From positions 7,383,001 through 7,447,000 of the forward strand of contig NC_091102.1 of the NCBI RefSeq assembly GCF_024713975.1: a stretch of 64,000 nt of DNA. The letters run 5' to 3'. The position numbers and the translations under genes were made by a program. The DNA is from Paralichthys olivaceus. Taxonomy: Eukaryota; Chordata; Actinopteri; Pleuronectiformes; Paralichthyidae. Under the pieces are notes generated by a model. It worked only from the letters and a program-made list of their open reading frames with translations, searched no databases and was not told the origin of the DNA. Shown piece by piece: positions 47,406 through 59,099 of the stretch; within the stretch, counting starts at the first letter, position 1; each line of letters opens with the position of its first letter.

Positions 47406-48939
47406 CTGAAAGAGTGAATCAAGTCAGAGTCAAGACGTCAGAGGAACACGAGAGGTGGTGTTAGGAATCAAGGAGATCAGTGATTACCGCTGATGGGTGT
47501 GGTGCAGGAGGCACACTTCTTGGCATAAAGGTTGCAGAAGCAGTTGAGACAATAAGCAAAGTCGTCTCTAGAGGTAAACCTCTGGCCAGACAGCTGCTGC
47601 TTGCAGCTGGTGCACAGGAAGCAGTCCTTGTGCCAGGGCTGGTCATGGTAGGTCACCCCGCCAGTGGTGATGGGCTGGTAAGAGATAGAGAAGTAAGCAT
47701 GGCTCTTTGAGTGACTGTGGAGCGTTGAAAATCATCAACACTGAATTTTATGATGCGTCCTACCTTCTTGCAGTGCACACACTGCATAGCAAACTGCTTC
47801 TCGTAGCAGGGCACACAGAAGTTGTGGGTGTCCTTTGGGATGAAGCTCTTGGTGCCGATGGGCTGCTGGCATCTCTGGCAGGTGAAGCAGGTCTCGTGCC
47901 AGCTGTTGCCCTTGTGCTCCATTTTCCTGGAGCCTTCAGAAAAACAAGGCAATAATGAGAACATGAAATAGTCAGAATTAAAATAAATAAATATGTGGTT
48001 TGGAGTCTAGAAGATACAACTGAATAGTTTACCACGAAACCTAGTGAAAAGATGCAGTTTGTGTCAGGAAGGAATCTTTTAAATTTTGGTTTGTATTTTG
48101 ATTCAGGGAGCAGATTCCAGGATTTTTTTTCTGAAGCATTTCAAGATTTGGCATTCACTGATTTTGGGAATAATTCATGGATCTTGATTAAAAAATATAT
48201 TTATGAGAGTCTGCAGAACCAAATATCCAGGTGTATTGAAGGTTTCATGAGGAATGCTCTCTGCGTGCTATTCTAGTTTTACTATTTATTCCTCAAAGCT
48301 CATCTTAATTTAAGTTTTAAGACTCGTTTTTATAATATTTGCTTTTACCTAGATCTCTTATGACTTATAAGGTTCCATGTATAAGTATATATATGTATAA
48401 GTGTAATACACTAGTATAGTGTATTACACTGTATTTTGGATTATTTCTGTTCATTTTATTTTACTATACGCCAAACTTGAAGTAGTGTCTCTCTTTGTGT
48501 CCTCCTCACCGGGCATGATGGTTTTCTTGCACTCATGGCACTTGGAGGAGTACTCATTGGAGTAGCACTCGGTGCAGAGAAGCTGGTCATCCTTGGTGGA
48601 GAAGGGCTTGTCCACCAGCGAGCGTTTGCACTGGAAGCACTTAAAACAGTCCTCGTGCCAGTGGCGGTCCTTGTAGGACAGATCCTAGAAGAACGCCAAA
48701 TGATGCTGATTAGATATCGAGACAGAAACTGGCAGAGAGAGAGAGAACGAGTGTGTTATAGTATATATCGTGAAATGTCCCACCCTGGTGTTGCAGCCGA
48801 TGGGCTTCTTGCACTCCTCACAGGTGTTGGAGTACAGGCTCTCGTAGCATTTCACACAGTAGGGATTGTCCTCTCTCAGAACGTACTTCTTTCCAAACAG
48901 GGACTCCTTGCAGTAGTGGCAGTCGTAGCGCTCAGTCAT
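47254..48939 (-). CDS. fhl2: Four and a half LIM domains protein 2, five coding exons
   Basis: Spliced exons 48939-48784, 48684-48510, 47933-47764, 47674-47488 and 47405-47254 give 279 residues, exactly the family's usual length, with matching phases (0, 1, 0, 1). It opens MTERYDCHYCKESLFGKKY with an N-terminal half-LIM zinc finger, followed by four LIM domains at about 40-92, 101-153, 162-212 and 221-275, each with paired zinc-binding Cys/His residues (for example HWHEDCFKCFQC, SWHETCFTCQRC, PWHKDCFLCTSC, QWHNDCFNCKKC). It ends DDILCPECGKDI. FHL2 is a scaffold at focal adhesions and the sarcomere and a nuclear co-regulator, prominent in heart muscle. Closest family alternative is another FHL, but MTER, GCNTRDLSYKDRHWH and the CGKDI end favour FHL2. 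A noncoding 5' exon lies upstream near 51069. Confidence 0.95.
47488..47674 (-). CDS. fhl2: fhl2 coding exon 4
   Basis: Begins after TCTTACCAG, encodes PITTGGVTYHDQPWHKDCFLC...KKCASCTTPIS and one base of a Gly codon, ending at AGCG/GTAATC. It holds LIM3 and the first cysteines of LIM4. Confidence 0.95.
47764..47933 (-). CDS. fhl2: fhl2 coding exon 3
   Basis: Starts after TTTTTCTGAAG, completing a Gly codon; encodes SRKMEHKGNSWHETCFTC...MQCVHCKK, ending AAG/GTAGGA. It contains most of LIM2 and the first cysteines of LIM3. Confidence 0.95.
48062..48290 (+). repeat. Dispersed fish repeat, copy 4, in fhl2 intron 2
   Basis: Shares GGAGCAGATTCCAGGATTTTTT, TTTGGGAATAATTCATGGATCTTGAT and the CTGCGTGCTATTCTAGTTTT end with copies 1 and 2. 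It is opposite in orientation to fhl2. Confidence 0.7.
48400..48430. repeat. Perfect 14-base inverted repeat, 3-base spacer
   Basis: AGTGTAATACACTA (48400-48413) and TAGTGTATTACACT (48417-48430) are exact reverse complements around GTA. It lies in fhl2 intron 2, about 80 bases from exon 2, and could form a hairpin in the pre-mRNA. Confidence 0.85.
48510..48684 (-). CDS. fhl2: fhl2 coding exon 2
   Basis: Starts after TTCTTCTAG; encodes DLSYKDRHWHEDCFKCFQC...CHECKKTIMP plus one base of a Gly codon, ending CCCG/GTGAGG. It carries the second zinc site of LIM1. Confidence 0.95.
48784..48939 (-). CDS. fhl2: fhl2 coding exon 1
   Basis: Fifty-two codons from the ATG at 48939 to CCAGG/GTGGGA, phase 0. 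The exon's acceptor is CTCTCTCAG, about 22 bases before the ATG (near 48961), so translation starts in the second exon of the transcript. Confidence 0.95.
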
Positions 48940-49411
48940 TTTGACACAGGGGTCGCTAAACCTGAGAGAGAGCGAGCAAAGAACACAGAGAAATATGTGA
49001 CTTTATGGAAACAGCAGCAATGATGATTACACATCGTTTTACATAAAGACTTTTTTAGTCAGCAAAAAAAAATTTCTGAAGTGACACCATCATAATTTGG
49101 TAGAGATTTTAAATTCGTTGCCATAACAATTTCCCTGGAAACAGTAGCATAATATCAGGGATATGGATTTTTCCACAATGCATTTTCCCCTTTCATCTCC
49201 CTGTCCCATCTCTCAGCAGCCCCCTTCATTTTGTTCTCATGTCAGAAGCAGAAGGTGACAGATGAGGAGGATATAAATAACTGCTATCAGTCCTGCTTAG
49301 AGACGATCAACGGTTGACCCGGTGCATTCCAACACCCACCATGCCACTGTACGCTGACCCATCCATCACCTCACCTCCAGTTGTCAGCAACAGATCACTG
49401 TATCCTGTCAT

Positions 49412-49414
<3 letters not shown>

Positions 49415-49449
<35 letters not shown>

Positions 49450-49475
49450 TGTGTGTGTGTCTGTGTGTGTGTGTG
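49415..49475 (+). repeat. GT dinucleotide microsatellite in fhl2 intron 1
   Basis: About 61 bases of GT units with two CT interruptions. The open frames through it (Cys-Val runs on +, His-Thr runs on -) are artefacts. Confidence 0.97.
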
Positions 49476-50621
49476 CATAAGTATAGGTTTGAATGGCACT
49501 TGTTATAATAACTACTCACAATCTGCAGCTGTTTGTGGTCTGGCTGTTGAGCCCCTGGGTTATCTCACCTGTGAATAGATTCTCTCCATTCACCAAATAT
49601 AGTTTAGGCGACATGTTTTACTGTGTGCGTATTTGTCAGTGATGAAGATGAGAAAAAAATAGAGATGGTGCAGTTGTCAATTGTTCCCATACACTCAGCT
49701 GTTTATAGCACCAGAGGTTTTTTTTTTGTTCTTCACTAACTCACTTACTCTACTATTCATGTGATACATCCGTTGATTCCTCAGTAAAAGACCCAAGGGA
49801 AATTATACCCATTTGTGAATTATTTCCTGCCTTCTGCTTCTTTTATCACAGCTTTTCTTTATTTCGTGGATTTCTGGTTTTAATTCTGGTTGTTTTATTG
49901 TGTTTATTCTGTCAGAATTTCCCCTGTGTGTGGTCACTGTGTCGTCCCCCTTCACTGGTTCAGCATGAGATCTGTGAGTGATTTGTGATGTTCCTCACAT
50001 TCAGAAGGTTAGTACAGTAAATAAGTTTTAATCCGTGCACGTCCTCTCTGCGCCGAGCGTGGTCAACCCCTCCTACATTCCCTCATTGTCTGTTGTCCCC
50101 CACAATGACTCACCTCACTTATATAAGGATTTATCTGACTCCTAAAAATAAAAAAAGGATAATCTAGATGGCCACAAATAAAACCTCTTGCTATGTGGAC
50201 ATGCCATGCAGCTGTCTCCCCAGCTCCTGGGGTCTTTGATGCTTTCCATCCACGAGTCTCTCATAACAGAGCAGGAGCGAGTTACATGGTCAGTGTAGAC
50301 CCCAGTGCACCCTGTCCCTCGAGAAAGGTCAAAAAATGCTTATTTAATCCTGTTTTTACATGGAAAATCAATTCTTTGTGCATTTATAGCTTTAGAATTT
50401 GAGTTGAAATTATTTTTTCACAAAATCTACAAGATTAAAGATCTTTAAAATATGACCCAACCATATCAAGAAGTTCAAATTTTACTTTATCCGACAGTTC
50501 AACCTCTTATTTATAGAAAAATTTTACTCCACAAAGGCAACAATTCTGGAGGAAATCCTCATCAAAATTCCATTCCCTTTGTACCATTGAATTAACTGGT
50601 ACCTTTTTGTGCACTTGGAAA

Positions 50622-51068
50622 AAAAAAAAAAAACAGTTTGCCAGAATAGAATTTACCACCATTTATACGAGGGCTGACACCTTCATAAACACAGTTTTGC
50701 TAAAGGGAAGTGTGAGGGTGATGAAGAGAGATGAGAGGAGGCTGGAATGTTCTATGCTAACAAGGGGTAGACGAAGGGGGGTTGTACATTTTTTCTGGAC
50801 AAAAATAGATAAAAATGAAAAGGATGGCCGTCTCAGAGACAGACGGGAGAGGAGAAAGTGAGAGGAGGTGGTAAAATAGTGAGGAGACTGTGCAGGTGGA
50901 AGGAGGGAGAACGTGAGCAGGTGGGAGGAGAGGCAGGAACAGGAGCTTTGTCCCATGCAGGGAATGGATGACATGGTGGATGAAGACCAGTGGAAAGGAT
51001 GGATGGGGAAGAAGATGGATGGGTGAATGGATGGAGAGTGGAGCAGCTGAACAGAGGTTGGGTCTTAC
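50622..51068. other. Purine-rich stretch in presumed fhl2 intron 1
   Basis: After an A-run at 50619-50633, the + strand is strongly biased to G and A (GAGAGATGAGAGGAGG, GGAGAGGAGAAAGTGAGAGG, GATGGATGGGTG) up to the candidate fhl2 5' exon. No gene is recognised. Open frames on both strands reflect the composition bias. Confidence 0.5.
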
Positions 51069-51170
51069 CTTCCTGTCTGAGGAGTGTGTGCCTGTGCGGA
51101 GTCTGTAGCAGACTGAGGGAGGGCGCTCCGTTGGCACTTTAGTTACTCCTGATTGCATTACTCCACCCAT
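51069..51170 (-). promoter_or_regulatory. fhl2: Probable fhl2 noncoding first exon and core promoter
   Basis: On the minus strand a GC-richer segment ends in a strong donor, CAGGAAG/GTAAGACC (last exon base 51069). About 2.1 kb downstream lies the acceptor of the first coding exon. The segment has no ATG-led protein of interest, consistent with a 5' UTR exon. A MEF2-like CTATAAATAC sits just upstream at 51248-51257, apt for a muscle gene. The transcription start is not defined, so the outer border is nominal. Confidence 0.45.
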
Positions 51171-52123
51171 CGGGGGCTAATTGAAAAGGGGGGAGGTGCC
51201 ATGGAGGGAGTGGTAGCAAGAGAGCAGGATATCTTTTTTTAACTGATCTATAAATACAGCCGTACTTCACAGAGATAACCCCGAGGCCCCATGGCTTTCA
51301 TCCGGTCATTCAGTCACCAGTCTGACCGCATGGCCTTTTAAGGTCACTCAGTTGTAGTTCATTTGCTCACATACTTCCATACTGAGGATTCTTTCTCCGA
51401 TTTTACTTTTTGTTTTTCCATTTTTTTTTATCCTCCTCAATGCCACATCTCCTGGAAAGTGGGCAACCGGTCCTCTCATCGTTGTCTTTCTACACACACA
51501 CACACAATCTGTTACATAATATTCCTATAGCCTTTGACACAGATTTAAAGGATGCCAAGGGTCAAATGTCAAAGATCTGCTCTCCTGTGACGTTTGTCCC
51601 CTACTCATGTGTCTCATCTGTCTCTAACCCCCTATATTCCCCCTCACAGGGGAAAACACTTTTACTCCCCAACGTCCAAAGTGTTGCATTTGTTATCTGG
51701 TCTAGTGAAGACAGGCACGCACATGGTTTCTAAGAAAATCTGAAGTACTATTTTCTGCAACCCCACTCTCACTTGTTCGCGCTGGAACACCCCCCTCCAT
51801 CACCCCCCTCCATCACCCCCACTTCTCCTCTCATCTCTCCCCCCCACCCCTCGCTCTCTCTCTCCTTCTCGCTCTCTCTGAGGTAAGTTTTCCTGACCCG
51901 GTGGTCCCTGGACTCTCTCCAGAGAGAAAATGCGTCAGCAGTGTTCCATTAAGATTGAAGTGTGCTATTTGAAACAGGCCATAAAGATTTAAGTGCTTCG
52001 TTAAGTGTTGAATCGGTTTTTCTGTGTGTGTAAACAATAGCTTTACAGTATGTATCTATGGCTCTTAATTGGCTTTGTATGTGTATACATGTATATTAGA
52101 ACTATACAGAGGCATGGCTACCA
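51171..52123. other. fhl2 upstream region, no gene recognised
   Basis: Contains a MEF2-like site at 51248-51257 and a C-rich tandem patch (CACCCCCCTCCAT units) at 51785-51825, followed by a CT-rich run to 51880. No coding exon was recognised. Confidence 0.45.
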
Positions 52124-52170
52124 GTTGGTCTTTTAGTTTGGTACAATCTAAAACAAACTAAAAGACCAAC
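52124..52170. repeat. Perfect 17-base inverted repeat (hairpin), 13-base loop
   Basis: GTTGGTCTTTTAGTTTG at 52124-52140 and CAAACTAAAAGACCAAC at 52154-52170 are exact reverse complements separated by 13 bases. It may be the fold-back remnant of a small inverted-repeat element or a transcribed hairpin. The stem is short for a microRNA precursor and no longer pairing continues outside it. Confidence 0.9.
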
Positions 52171-53000
52171 CAAGAAATAATCTGTGCTCTGTTTGTGTTC
52201 AACTGTAGATAATAGCTCAGCAATGTTTTAATGAATACCATTCTAAACGGATTTAAAATGGGCAGCTGGGACAAAGAGGAAGCTGTGTCCTTTGAATTTG
52301 TGGTCCAAATTGATGTCAGGTGGCGGTTTGCAGAAAGAGGACAGAAGAAGATGTTGTACTAGTTCCAGAGGACGAGACTGGGAATATATTTGATTAGTTC
52401 GCATGTACCAGACATGTGGCATCTTAAAAGCTATTTACCCCATGAAACTGAAGCTCATAAATAAATCACATGCGTTCACCATGTTCCTAATTTATTGCAA
52501 TTACAAATAATAATATTAATATGTATTTACCCAAGCTTGGGTAGGGTTGAGTGAGATGCAATGACATGTAGTCAATTACTAGTAAGTTAAATATTACATG
52601 GCAAATTTGTAATTAGTAACACAGTTCATTGGATTGCATCAAATAATAATAATAAATAATAATAATATAATAATCTGAACACAAAAAGAGTGGTCCAAAA
52701 AAAGGTCCACATATATTATTTTATTTCTCAATATATTTTCAATGCAAATATAATGCATTTAGCATATTCAGCATCTTTATGTTAGCTTATGAGCTAAGTC
52801 ATTGTGTAAAGTATCAACTATACTCCTGTGGCAGTAGTATTGCAGTATTGGAAATAAAGTATTCAGCTCAGTTCCCTTCATTTCAGACATCTGCTCTAAT
52901 TCCTACCTCAAGGGACAAATCTGTTTTATGACCAATTGAAAGACTGTGCAAGGCATTCCCTCAGTCTCGGCCCCCCCAGCCTCTGGTTTCTTCCCGCCTT
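52171..53000. other. Intergenic, no gene recognised
   Basis: AT-rich sequence with an AAT-type run at 52645-52675. No exon or known repeat family was seen. Confidence 0.5.
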
Positions 53001-53460
53001 CAGCTGGCACTCAGTCCTCCCTCCCCCACCCCACTCTCTGGATCCAGGCCTCCGACTCAGCTGCTAAAGCCAGCGGATAAAGGTGCAGCTGTCTGGGCAC
53101 TGCACGGCTATCGTGATGCTAAAGCCTGGCGCTTACTTCTGTTGCAAATACAGCCGTGTGTAAAGGTCAAGCCAGGCAGACCCCATCATCACCAGTAAAC
53201 CGTTAATCATTAAAACCACAGCAACCAATTGAACTGGAATTTCTCTGTGTCATCCAGGATCCATGTGATCCCCTGGAAGAACTTCACTGCACTGCCAGTC
53301 AAATGGTCTGAAATAGATCTCAGCCACTGATTTTAAAGAATGTGCAGTGTCATAATGAAGATCTCAAATGGGCAATTAACCGACGAAGAGGGACAGAATT
53401 GTTCTGGGCTCCCACGGTGGGTATTGGGTGAATTACAGCTTAACATGTGAGCAAAGAAGA
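53001..53460. promoter_or_regulatory. Candidate conserved noncoding element between fhl2 and nck2
   Basis: A repeat-free, GC-balanced stretch with CAGCTGCTAAAGCCAGCGG, GCGGATAAAGG, ACCGTTAATCATTAAAACC (homeodomain-type core) and GGGCAATTAACC, in AT-rich surroundings. No open frame resembles a known protein. It is called from composition and motif density only. Confidence 0.3.
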
Positions 53461-54109
53461 GACTTTGAGACTTCCATCGCTCTTTCATCAGATTTTTGAT
53501 ACCCACTTGACTAGATTACCTTCTGATTATTTGTTGTCCTGCTGGGATTAAGTGGAGCTGATCATTATTCCATCCCTTCACTCATACGCTCGGGTTAGGG
53601 TCCTCGGACAGAGTGAGACTCGCTGTATTGATCACTTCAGACATATCAACTCTATACAGCTTGGCTTGCTTGCTTGTTTCCTCCAGTATTTATGCTAAGC
53701 TAACTGGTTGTTATCTGTAGCCTTACATTTAATTAACACAATGAATAATATTTCATATAATACTAATAGAATGACACTTTTCTGTTATTGTTAGTACCAT
53801 TATTAGATTATTTACAGCTCTGATAATGTCATTACTTGTCTTGAGTAGTCCAATTCTGTTGACACCAACTAACCATATGGATTAAGTTCAAGTTAATGGT
53901 GCATTTCATGCCTTGTGAGTGTCCTGAGACACGACTGAAGGGAGGAGCTGCAAAAGTATTATTGCAAGAAGAGAGCACGTAAGTTCCCATTATTCATATT
54001 GAAGCCAGACACAGATGAGTGTGATTACTTTGCATGATATCTCACCTCTGTGTGTGAAACATTCTGCAGGATATTATATCCAAACCTAATTATCTTTATA
54101 TATAAATAC
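53461..54109. other. Intergenic, no gene recognised
   Basis: Mixed sequence without recognisable exon, repeat family or structured RNA. Confidence 0.45.
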
Positions 54110-54520
54110 ATGTAAACAGATCCAGAAGTAGAAATAGCACTCTCTTCTTTTACTTGAGTTAAAGAACCAATGTCAAAGTCTTAAACTTGCACTTAAAATT
54201 TTAAGTAAAAGTACTTAAAATACTACTACTACTGTGAACCGGTGTGTTTGCACGTTTTCTTGAATTTTCTATAAATTGACGGCAATGTAGGGATGTTATA
54301 CCTGGAATTTACGGTAGGGGTCAGAATTTTGGACCCCACTGAAGGCATTGTCAATAAAATGCACTTTAAGTTCTTAAGTAAAAATAAGCATCCTAGATAT
54401 ACTGCAGTAAGTATCCTTAGATGGTTACCGATGCATCACTTCATAAGTAGGGTTTTACTATTAAAGCTGCTGGAGCTACTTTTAACTGTTCTGTATATGG
54501 TTAGAATAGCTGAGTCCTGC
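54110..54520. repeat. Decayed interspersed repeat (AAGTAAAAGTACTTAAAATACT type)
   Basis: Contains TTTTACTTGAGTTAAAG, TAAACTTGCACTTAAAAT, TTTAAGTAAAAGTACTTAAAATAC and TTAAGTAAAAATAAG, the kind of TACTT/AAGTA-rich sequence widespread in fish genomes. The 153-codon open frame starting at 54293 runs out of it and shows no known domain. Confidence 0.45.
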
Positions 54521-55924
54521 AGTCAGGGTCAGGCCCCTCTGAAGGGTCAACAGATAAAGAGGAGAGGTTGTGACATGATTGAAGGAAGAGGAAAACTGAA
54601 AAAATACAAAGATGTGCAGCAGAAATTTGTATATTTGACTTTTCGTAAAATATTTTGGGAAATAATGAAACATACCACGATGTTGGCTCTTCAGATTTTT
54701 ATGAAGCTATCTGACAAGTTTAGAGGAGAAGTGTGTCCTTGTCAGTGCTGCTAATAAAGACGAAAAGGGTAACAAGTCTAAAAACTGATGGTTTGATTTT
54801 TAACAATGGGCTGTATATAAGCACAGGAAATTATTATTTTAAATACAAACTAAAAGTATTCATGCGTTGCTTCGTCACCTAACATTGAATTTATGATGAT
54901 GATTAAAAGCCTCCTGAGCTCATTCTCACTCTTTCCTCCCTTGGTGCCGTGGCACTGATGTGGGTCTATATATGACCCGGCAAAGCCTCGGTCATTTAGA
55001 CTGGTGTTGTGTTCGCAGGCTGCTAAAGCCCTGCGGAGATTGGTGAGATGTTTCGATCCCTTGCAGTCACTGGGAACTTTATTTAGACGCTGGGGTTTCT
55101 CTCACTCCTCTTTGTTCTTTCTCAGGTGACGGACACAGTCAACTTGACACCGGCTGCAGTGACTCGCTTTCCTCTAGAATCATCTTGACGTTAGGGTGAC
55201 ATGCATCAGTTTGAGGCACGTGTCAAAAGATCCTGCAAAAAAGTAGTGACGCAGAGGATCCTTATAACAATTTTAATATTTTAAAGTGGAAAAACCTTTT
55301 AACAGACTGATCTGACATTATTTTGTTGCCCTCTTCCCACATGAAAGCTTTCTCCTGTACACATATGTCAACGTCATTTAGTTTTCATTGCCATCTAATC
55401 TATGGACTGGATTGGCCTGGATTTGTTCTGCAAAGTCAATTTTGTCAACTTTTGCTGCCCCCGATGCTTCCGCAGTATAACATCATGTTTTTCTAACTAA
55501 GTTTCAGTGAAAAGTCCCGGCCTTAATAAGTTGGTTATTTCTCTATGGAGGGTAAAAGAAGAAGACTGTCTCACTTATCTGGACAACAACTAGGCCCCTC
55601 TGTCTCTGGCTCTGTTTATCTTGCTAATTCTGTCTGCTGCAAAGCAAGGGCAGCTGTCATGGTAGCACTCTGGCAGCGAGGACCCCATATCTCAGAATAC
55701 AGATCCGAAAGATCTAGGTGGGGGGAGCGAGAGGAAAGATTGAGGCTGCGTGGAGGTGTGGTGGCAGCTGTGCACACTGAACCCCACTCTGTAATGCTGT
55801 AAGGTTTCCAGTTATTTGACTATAGTTTGGTGAAAAGTTGAAACTGAAAGGCCTGTTGAACCTTTTGTAAAGAAGAAAATGTAGAAATATACAGCTGTGT
55901 ATACTAAGTGGTTCAAGGTGGGTA
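54521..55924. other. Intergenic, no gene recognised
   Basis: No coding exon was recognised. GGGTCTATATATGACCC at 54962-54978 is a short near-palindrome with a TATATAT core. A GA-rich patch lies near 55715-55745. Confidence 0.45.
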
Positions 55925-56190
55925 GGATTTAGCGGCACCTAGTGGTGAAGTTGCACCTGAACAGCCCTCGCCTCTTTAGATCTAGACTATGCTTTGAAAA
56001 TTCAGGGCTACTGTGCAAACATGGTGGTCCAACATGGCAGACTCCATGGAAGAGGACCTTCTCTCGATGTAAATATTTAAACTGTAACAATTCTTGGTTT
56101 CAGGTGATTCGACTCGAATAAAAAAACACAACTATGAACATTATATTACATTTATGTTAATTGATGCTTCAATCCTTCACAGTGGACCTT
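55925..56190 (+). repeat. Interspersed fish repeat (GGATTTAGCGGCACCTAGTGGTG type)
   Basis: Ordered blocks GGATTTAGCGGCACCTAGTGG, CCCTCGCCTC, AGGGCTACTGTGCAAACATGG, TGGTCCAACATGGCAGACTCC, AGGACCTTCTCTCGATGTAAAT, TTTCAGGTGATTCGACTCG and AACATTATATTACATTTATG match a noncoding repeat I recognise as common in fish genomes. It has decayed and carries no gene. Confidence 0.6.
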
Positions 56191-57207
56191 TTAAATCATC
56201 TTTTAATCCTCTTCCAATGAGTTGATGTATCTGAGTTAGCGATGTTGACATTGAAAATATTCCTACGTCTGCCTTAAGAAAATGTCTTTCTGCCAGTCAG
56301 ATGTTAGCACTGCCATATTGCACCAATGACGTCACTTGGAAGCAATCAGTCTCAGCTGCAATCCTGATGTTTCTCCCCGTTTGTGTAGCGTCGTTAAGAC
56401 CAAACTTACCAGACACATAAGCTTGAATAAACACTGGTGTGGTTTCTCTAACAAATAGTTTGAAACTGAAAGAGTCTCTCAAAGAACGAGAGTTACAATA
56501 CAAAACGTTTGTTTAAATCTGCTTTACTCATGCGCTTCCAATTGTTTCAACTGGTTAGGTATAATATGATGCAACCCTGTGGTTCCTTGAAGCACAACCT
56601 GATTTGCGTTGGTATTTGTATTAAACAAGTTTGCAGATTTGTTTGTGATTAGGTTTATATGCTTATGTTTATATTCACAAATTGATCCACATCCATATAA
56701 CCTTGAAATTACATTTTATATATACATGTCATACAAAGTAAACACTGGGTTTTTACACAGAGCATGTTTGAATGCTTTAAAAGAAGCTTGTTGTGCTTCG
56801 AGGTCATGTGAAGCTGCTCTGTGTGGTTTTCATTAAGAGTCTGAAAGGATTTCTTTGAACAGTCCATATACTGTGCATGCCTTTCAAGTTACACACTGAA
56901 TGAAGAACACAAGTTCCCCATATTATGTAATTCAGCTCCACGTGTGTAACTGGTTATTCAAATTGACTGATTGTATAACAAAAGCTATGAAAAAACATTA
57001 ATTATGTTAAGACAATAAAATAAAACCTTGTGGAAGTTCAACTTGATTAACTCTACTTTTCCATTAGAAATTAAATAATCGAACTGAATGCATGAAGACG
57101 ATGTGAATGACTTGCTATCATGGTTCTATTATTTGCAGAGTCTTAACTCAAACTCTATTTTTAGGCCTCCTGATCATTTTCTGTCCACATTTGAATTTAC
57201 AATACAT
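56191..57207. other. Intergenic, no gene recognised
   Basis: AT-rich sequence with no recognisable exon or repeat family. Confidence 0.45.
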
Positions 57208-57290
57208 ATTTAATAACCTCCACCAAAGAGGTTATTTTCATTTGTTTGTCAACAAGGTTACACAACTCGATGGAAATGGATGTCCCAGGA
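57208..57290 (+). repeat. Dispersed fish repeat, copy 5 (5' fragment)
   Basis: TAACCTCCACCAAAGAGGTTATTTTC, TTTGTTTGTCAACAAGGTTACACAA and GATGGAAATGGATG correspond in order to the 5' third of the family at 10741 and 15078. The rest is missing. Confidence 0.6.
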
Positions 57291-59099
57291 AATACTTTTC
57301 ATATTCAGAGTCATGTGCTCTACTCAGATGTAGTTTGCTTATTAGACTGTCAGTTGTGATAGTTGTGTTGATTTTCTCAATTGAAAAATCAAAATATAAC
57401 ACAAATCAGTTCAAAACTTGAAACGTAACATTTAAATTGAATCATCACCTCTTTAAAACAGTTAAAACAATCAGAATAGGGGTTTGTTGCCAAGTAGGTT
57501 AACATGAACGAGAAATTTGCTGTGGTATGTTTTTGCATAAGCATTATTATAAAAACACAAAAATATGTAACAGTATATAAATATTCTAAACGTTAAAAAA
57601 AAGAAACGTGCAATAAAAACAGATCAAAACATTCATGAATATTGGATTTTCTTTGGGTGTGCATAGATTTTGCAGGATCTACTTAATAAAAGGGCAACAG
57701 GGTAAATGTTAAATCAAAAGTTAAAGATAATATTTCTGTGATTAATGTAGACGTGTGTCCTGATAATAATCACTTCTAATTTTTTGTCTTCTCTGAAATG
57801 TAGTTTTCACACCAGTAAACTTGGTGATTTATGAGGACACTGCCACATATTTCATCATATACTTAATCTACATTTATGCTGGTTCATGTTTCACTGGGCC
57901 CGCAGGCCGCAGAATGGCAAACATAGCAGAGGAGCCACTGCCTCATCACGTACATCATCACTTCCAGTCAGGTGGACTTAAAGACGAGCGCCTTTCTGCC
58001 AAAATTAACAGGCAGTCTCATCAGGGCTGTAACTGTAGCTTGGCTCTCAGTGGTCACTCAGTCAGATGATGTGGAGCGACTGGTGAGAATATGAAGGCAC
58101 GTAGATCTGAGATGGAAGACATCCTGGTTGCAGCAGTAGGAGATAAAGTGTTGACAAGTGCTACTCAGTCTTGTTTAATAAATCAAGATCCACTGTAATT
58201 CCTGTCATTCTGCAATTTAACAGGAACTTTAAATCTGCCCGGTTGAAATATTATCTCGACCACAGACCACCAGCGTTCTACTATGTCAGGTCAAATCAAA
58301 TCCAACCATGAAATCTAGTAAAACCAGTTCTTCGTCTTGTTGTGTCAACATGCACCTCAGCTCTTTCCAATTATGCTGGAGTTGTCTGCTCCATTGTCAA
58401 AAGTGCATCTCAAAACAAAAAAGCATGTGCTTGTACTTATTCGTCTACTTGCGTTCTAATCAAACTGATTTGTTGATACGAACTGAATGAGAGGCACCAG
58501 TGGGTTGGTTACTGTGACATCCTGACTTTGTGGTAATGAGCTGGGAAATGTTGGTATGTGTGACGCACACGTTTGTCTAGCTTTCTGTCAGGGACGCTCT
58601 GCCCCCTTGTGACAGAAAACCCAATACTTCAAGAGCCAAACGTCCGCAAGGTGCAATGTTTACTTCAGAAAAGTGTTGTCTCACCATCAAACCATTTTCA
58701 TTTGCTTTAGTGAGACTCTGTGATTAGTAAAAAGAGACTTATACTTTTCCCCCTCTTTCCAGTGTTAGAATAAATCAATACATAAATGAATAAAAAACAC
58801 TCGTGGAATAAGGAGCCAGTGAATTTAAAGCATTTGTTCTAAGAAATCTGTTAAATCAGGGGCGTTGCAACAGGAGGGCAATTCCCTGGGGCCCTGAGCT
58901 GAGAAGCAGCCCCTGAGAATGGGTGATCTCATGAACGTTCTACCAACAGCTTAATTATAGAGGTTTGGTTGAGAGTAAATGTGTGAATGTAATTGTCTGA
59001 TGTGTCAGCGATCTTGATGTAAACTTCCCTACTTTACGATCATTTATGTGTATGCCCCTAAGTTCCTTATAAACTCTGTAATCACCATAATGCAGAATG
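57291..59099. other. Intergenic, no gene recognised
   Basis: No coding exon was recognised on either strand. AT-rich with short A-runs (57595-57605). Confidence 0.45.

Noticed and set aside
49307-49578. Cys/Val and His/Thr-rich frames
   Set aside because: Translations of the GT microsatellite.
54293-54754. 153-codon open frame on +
   Set aside because: It begins in a decayed repeat, has no recognisable domain, no good start context or splice structure, and lies in AT-rich intergenic DNA. Most likely chance.
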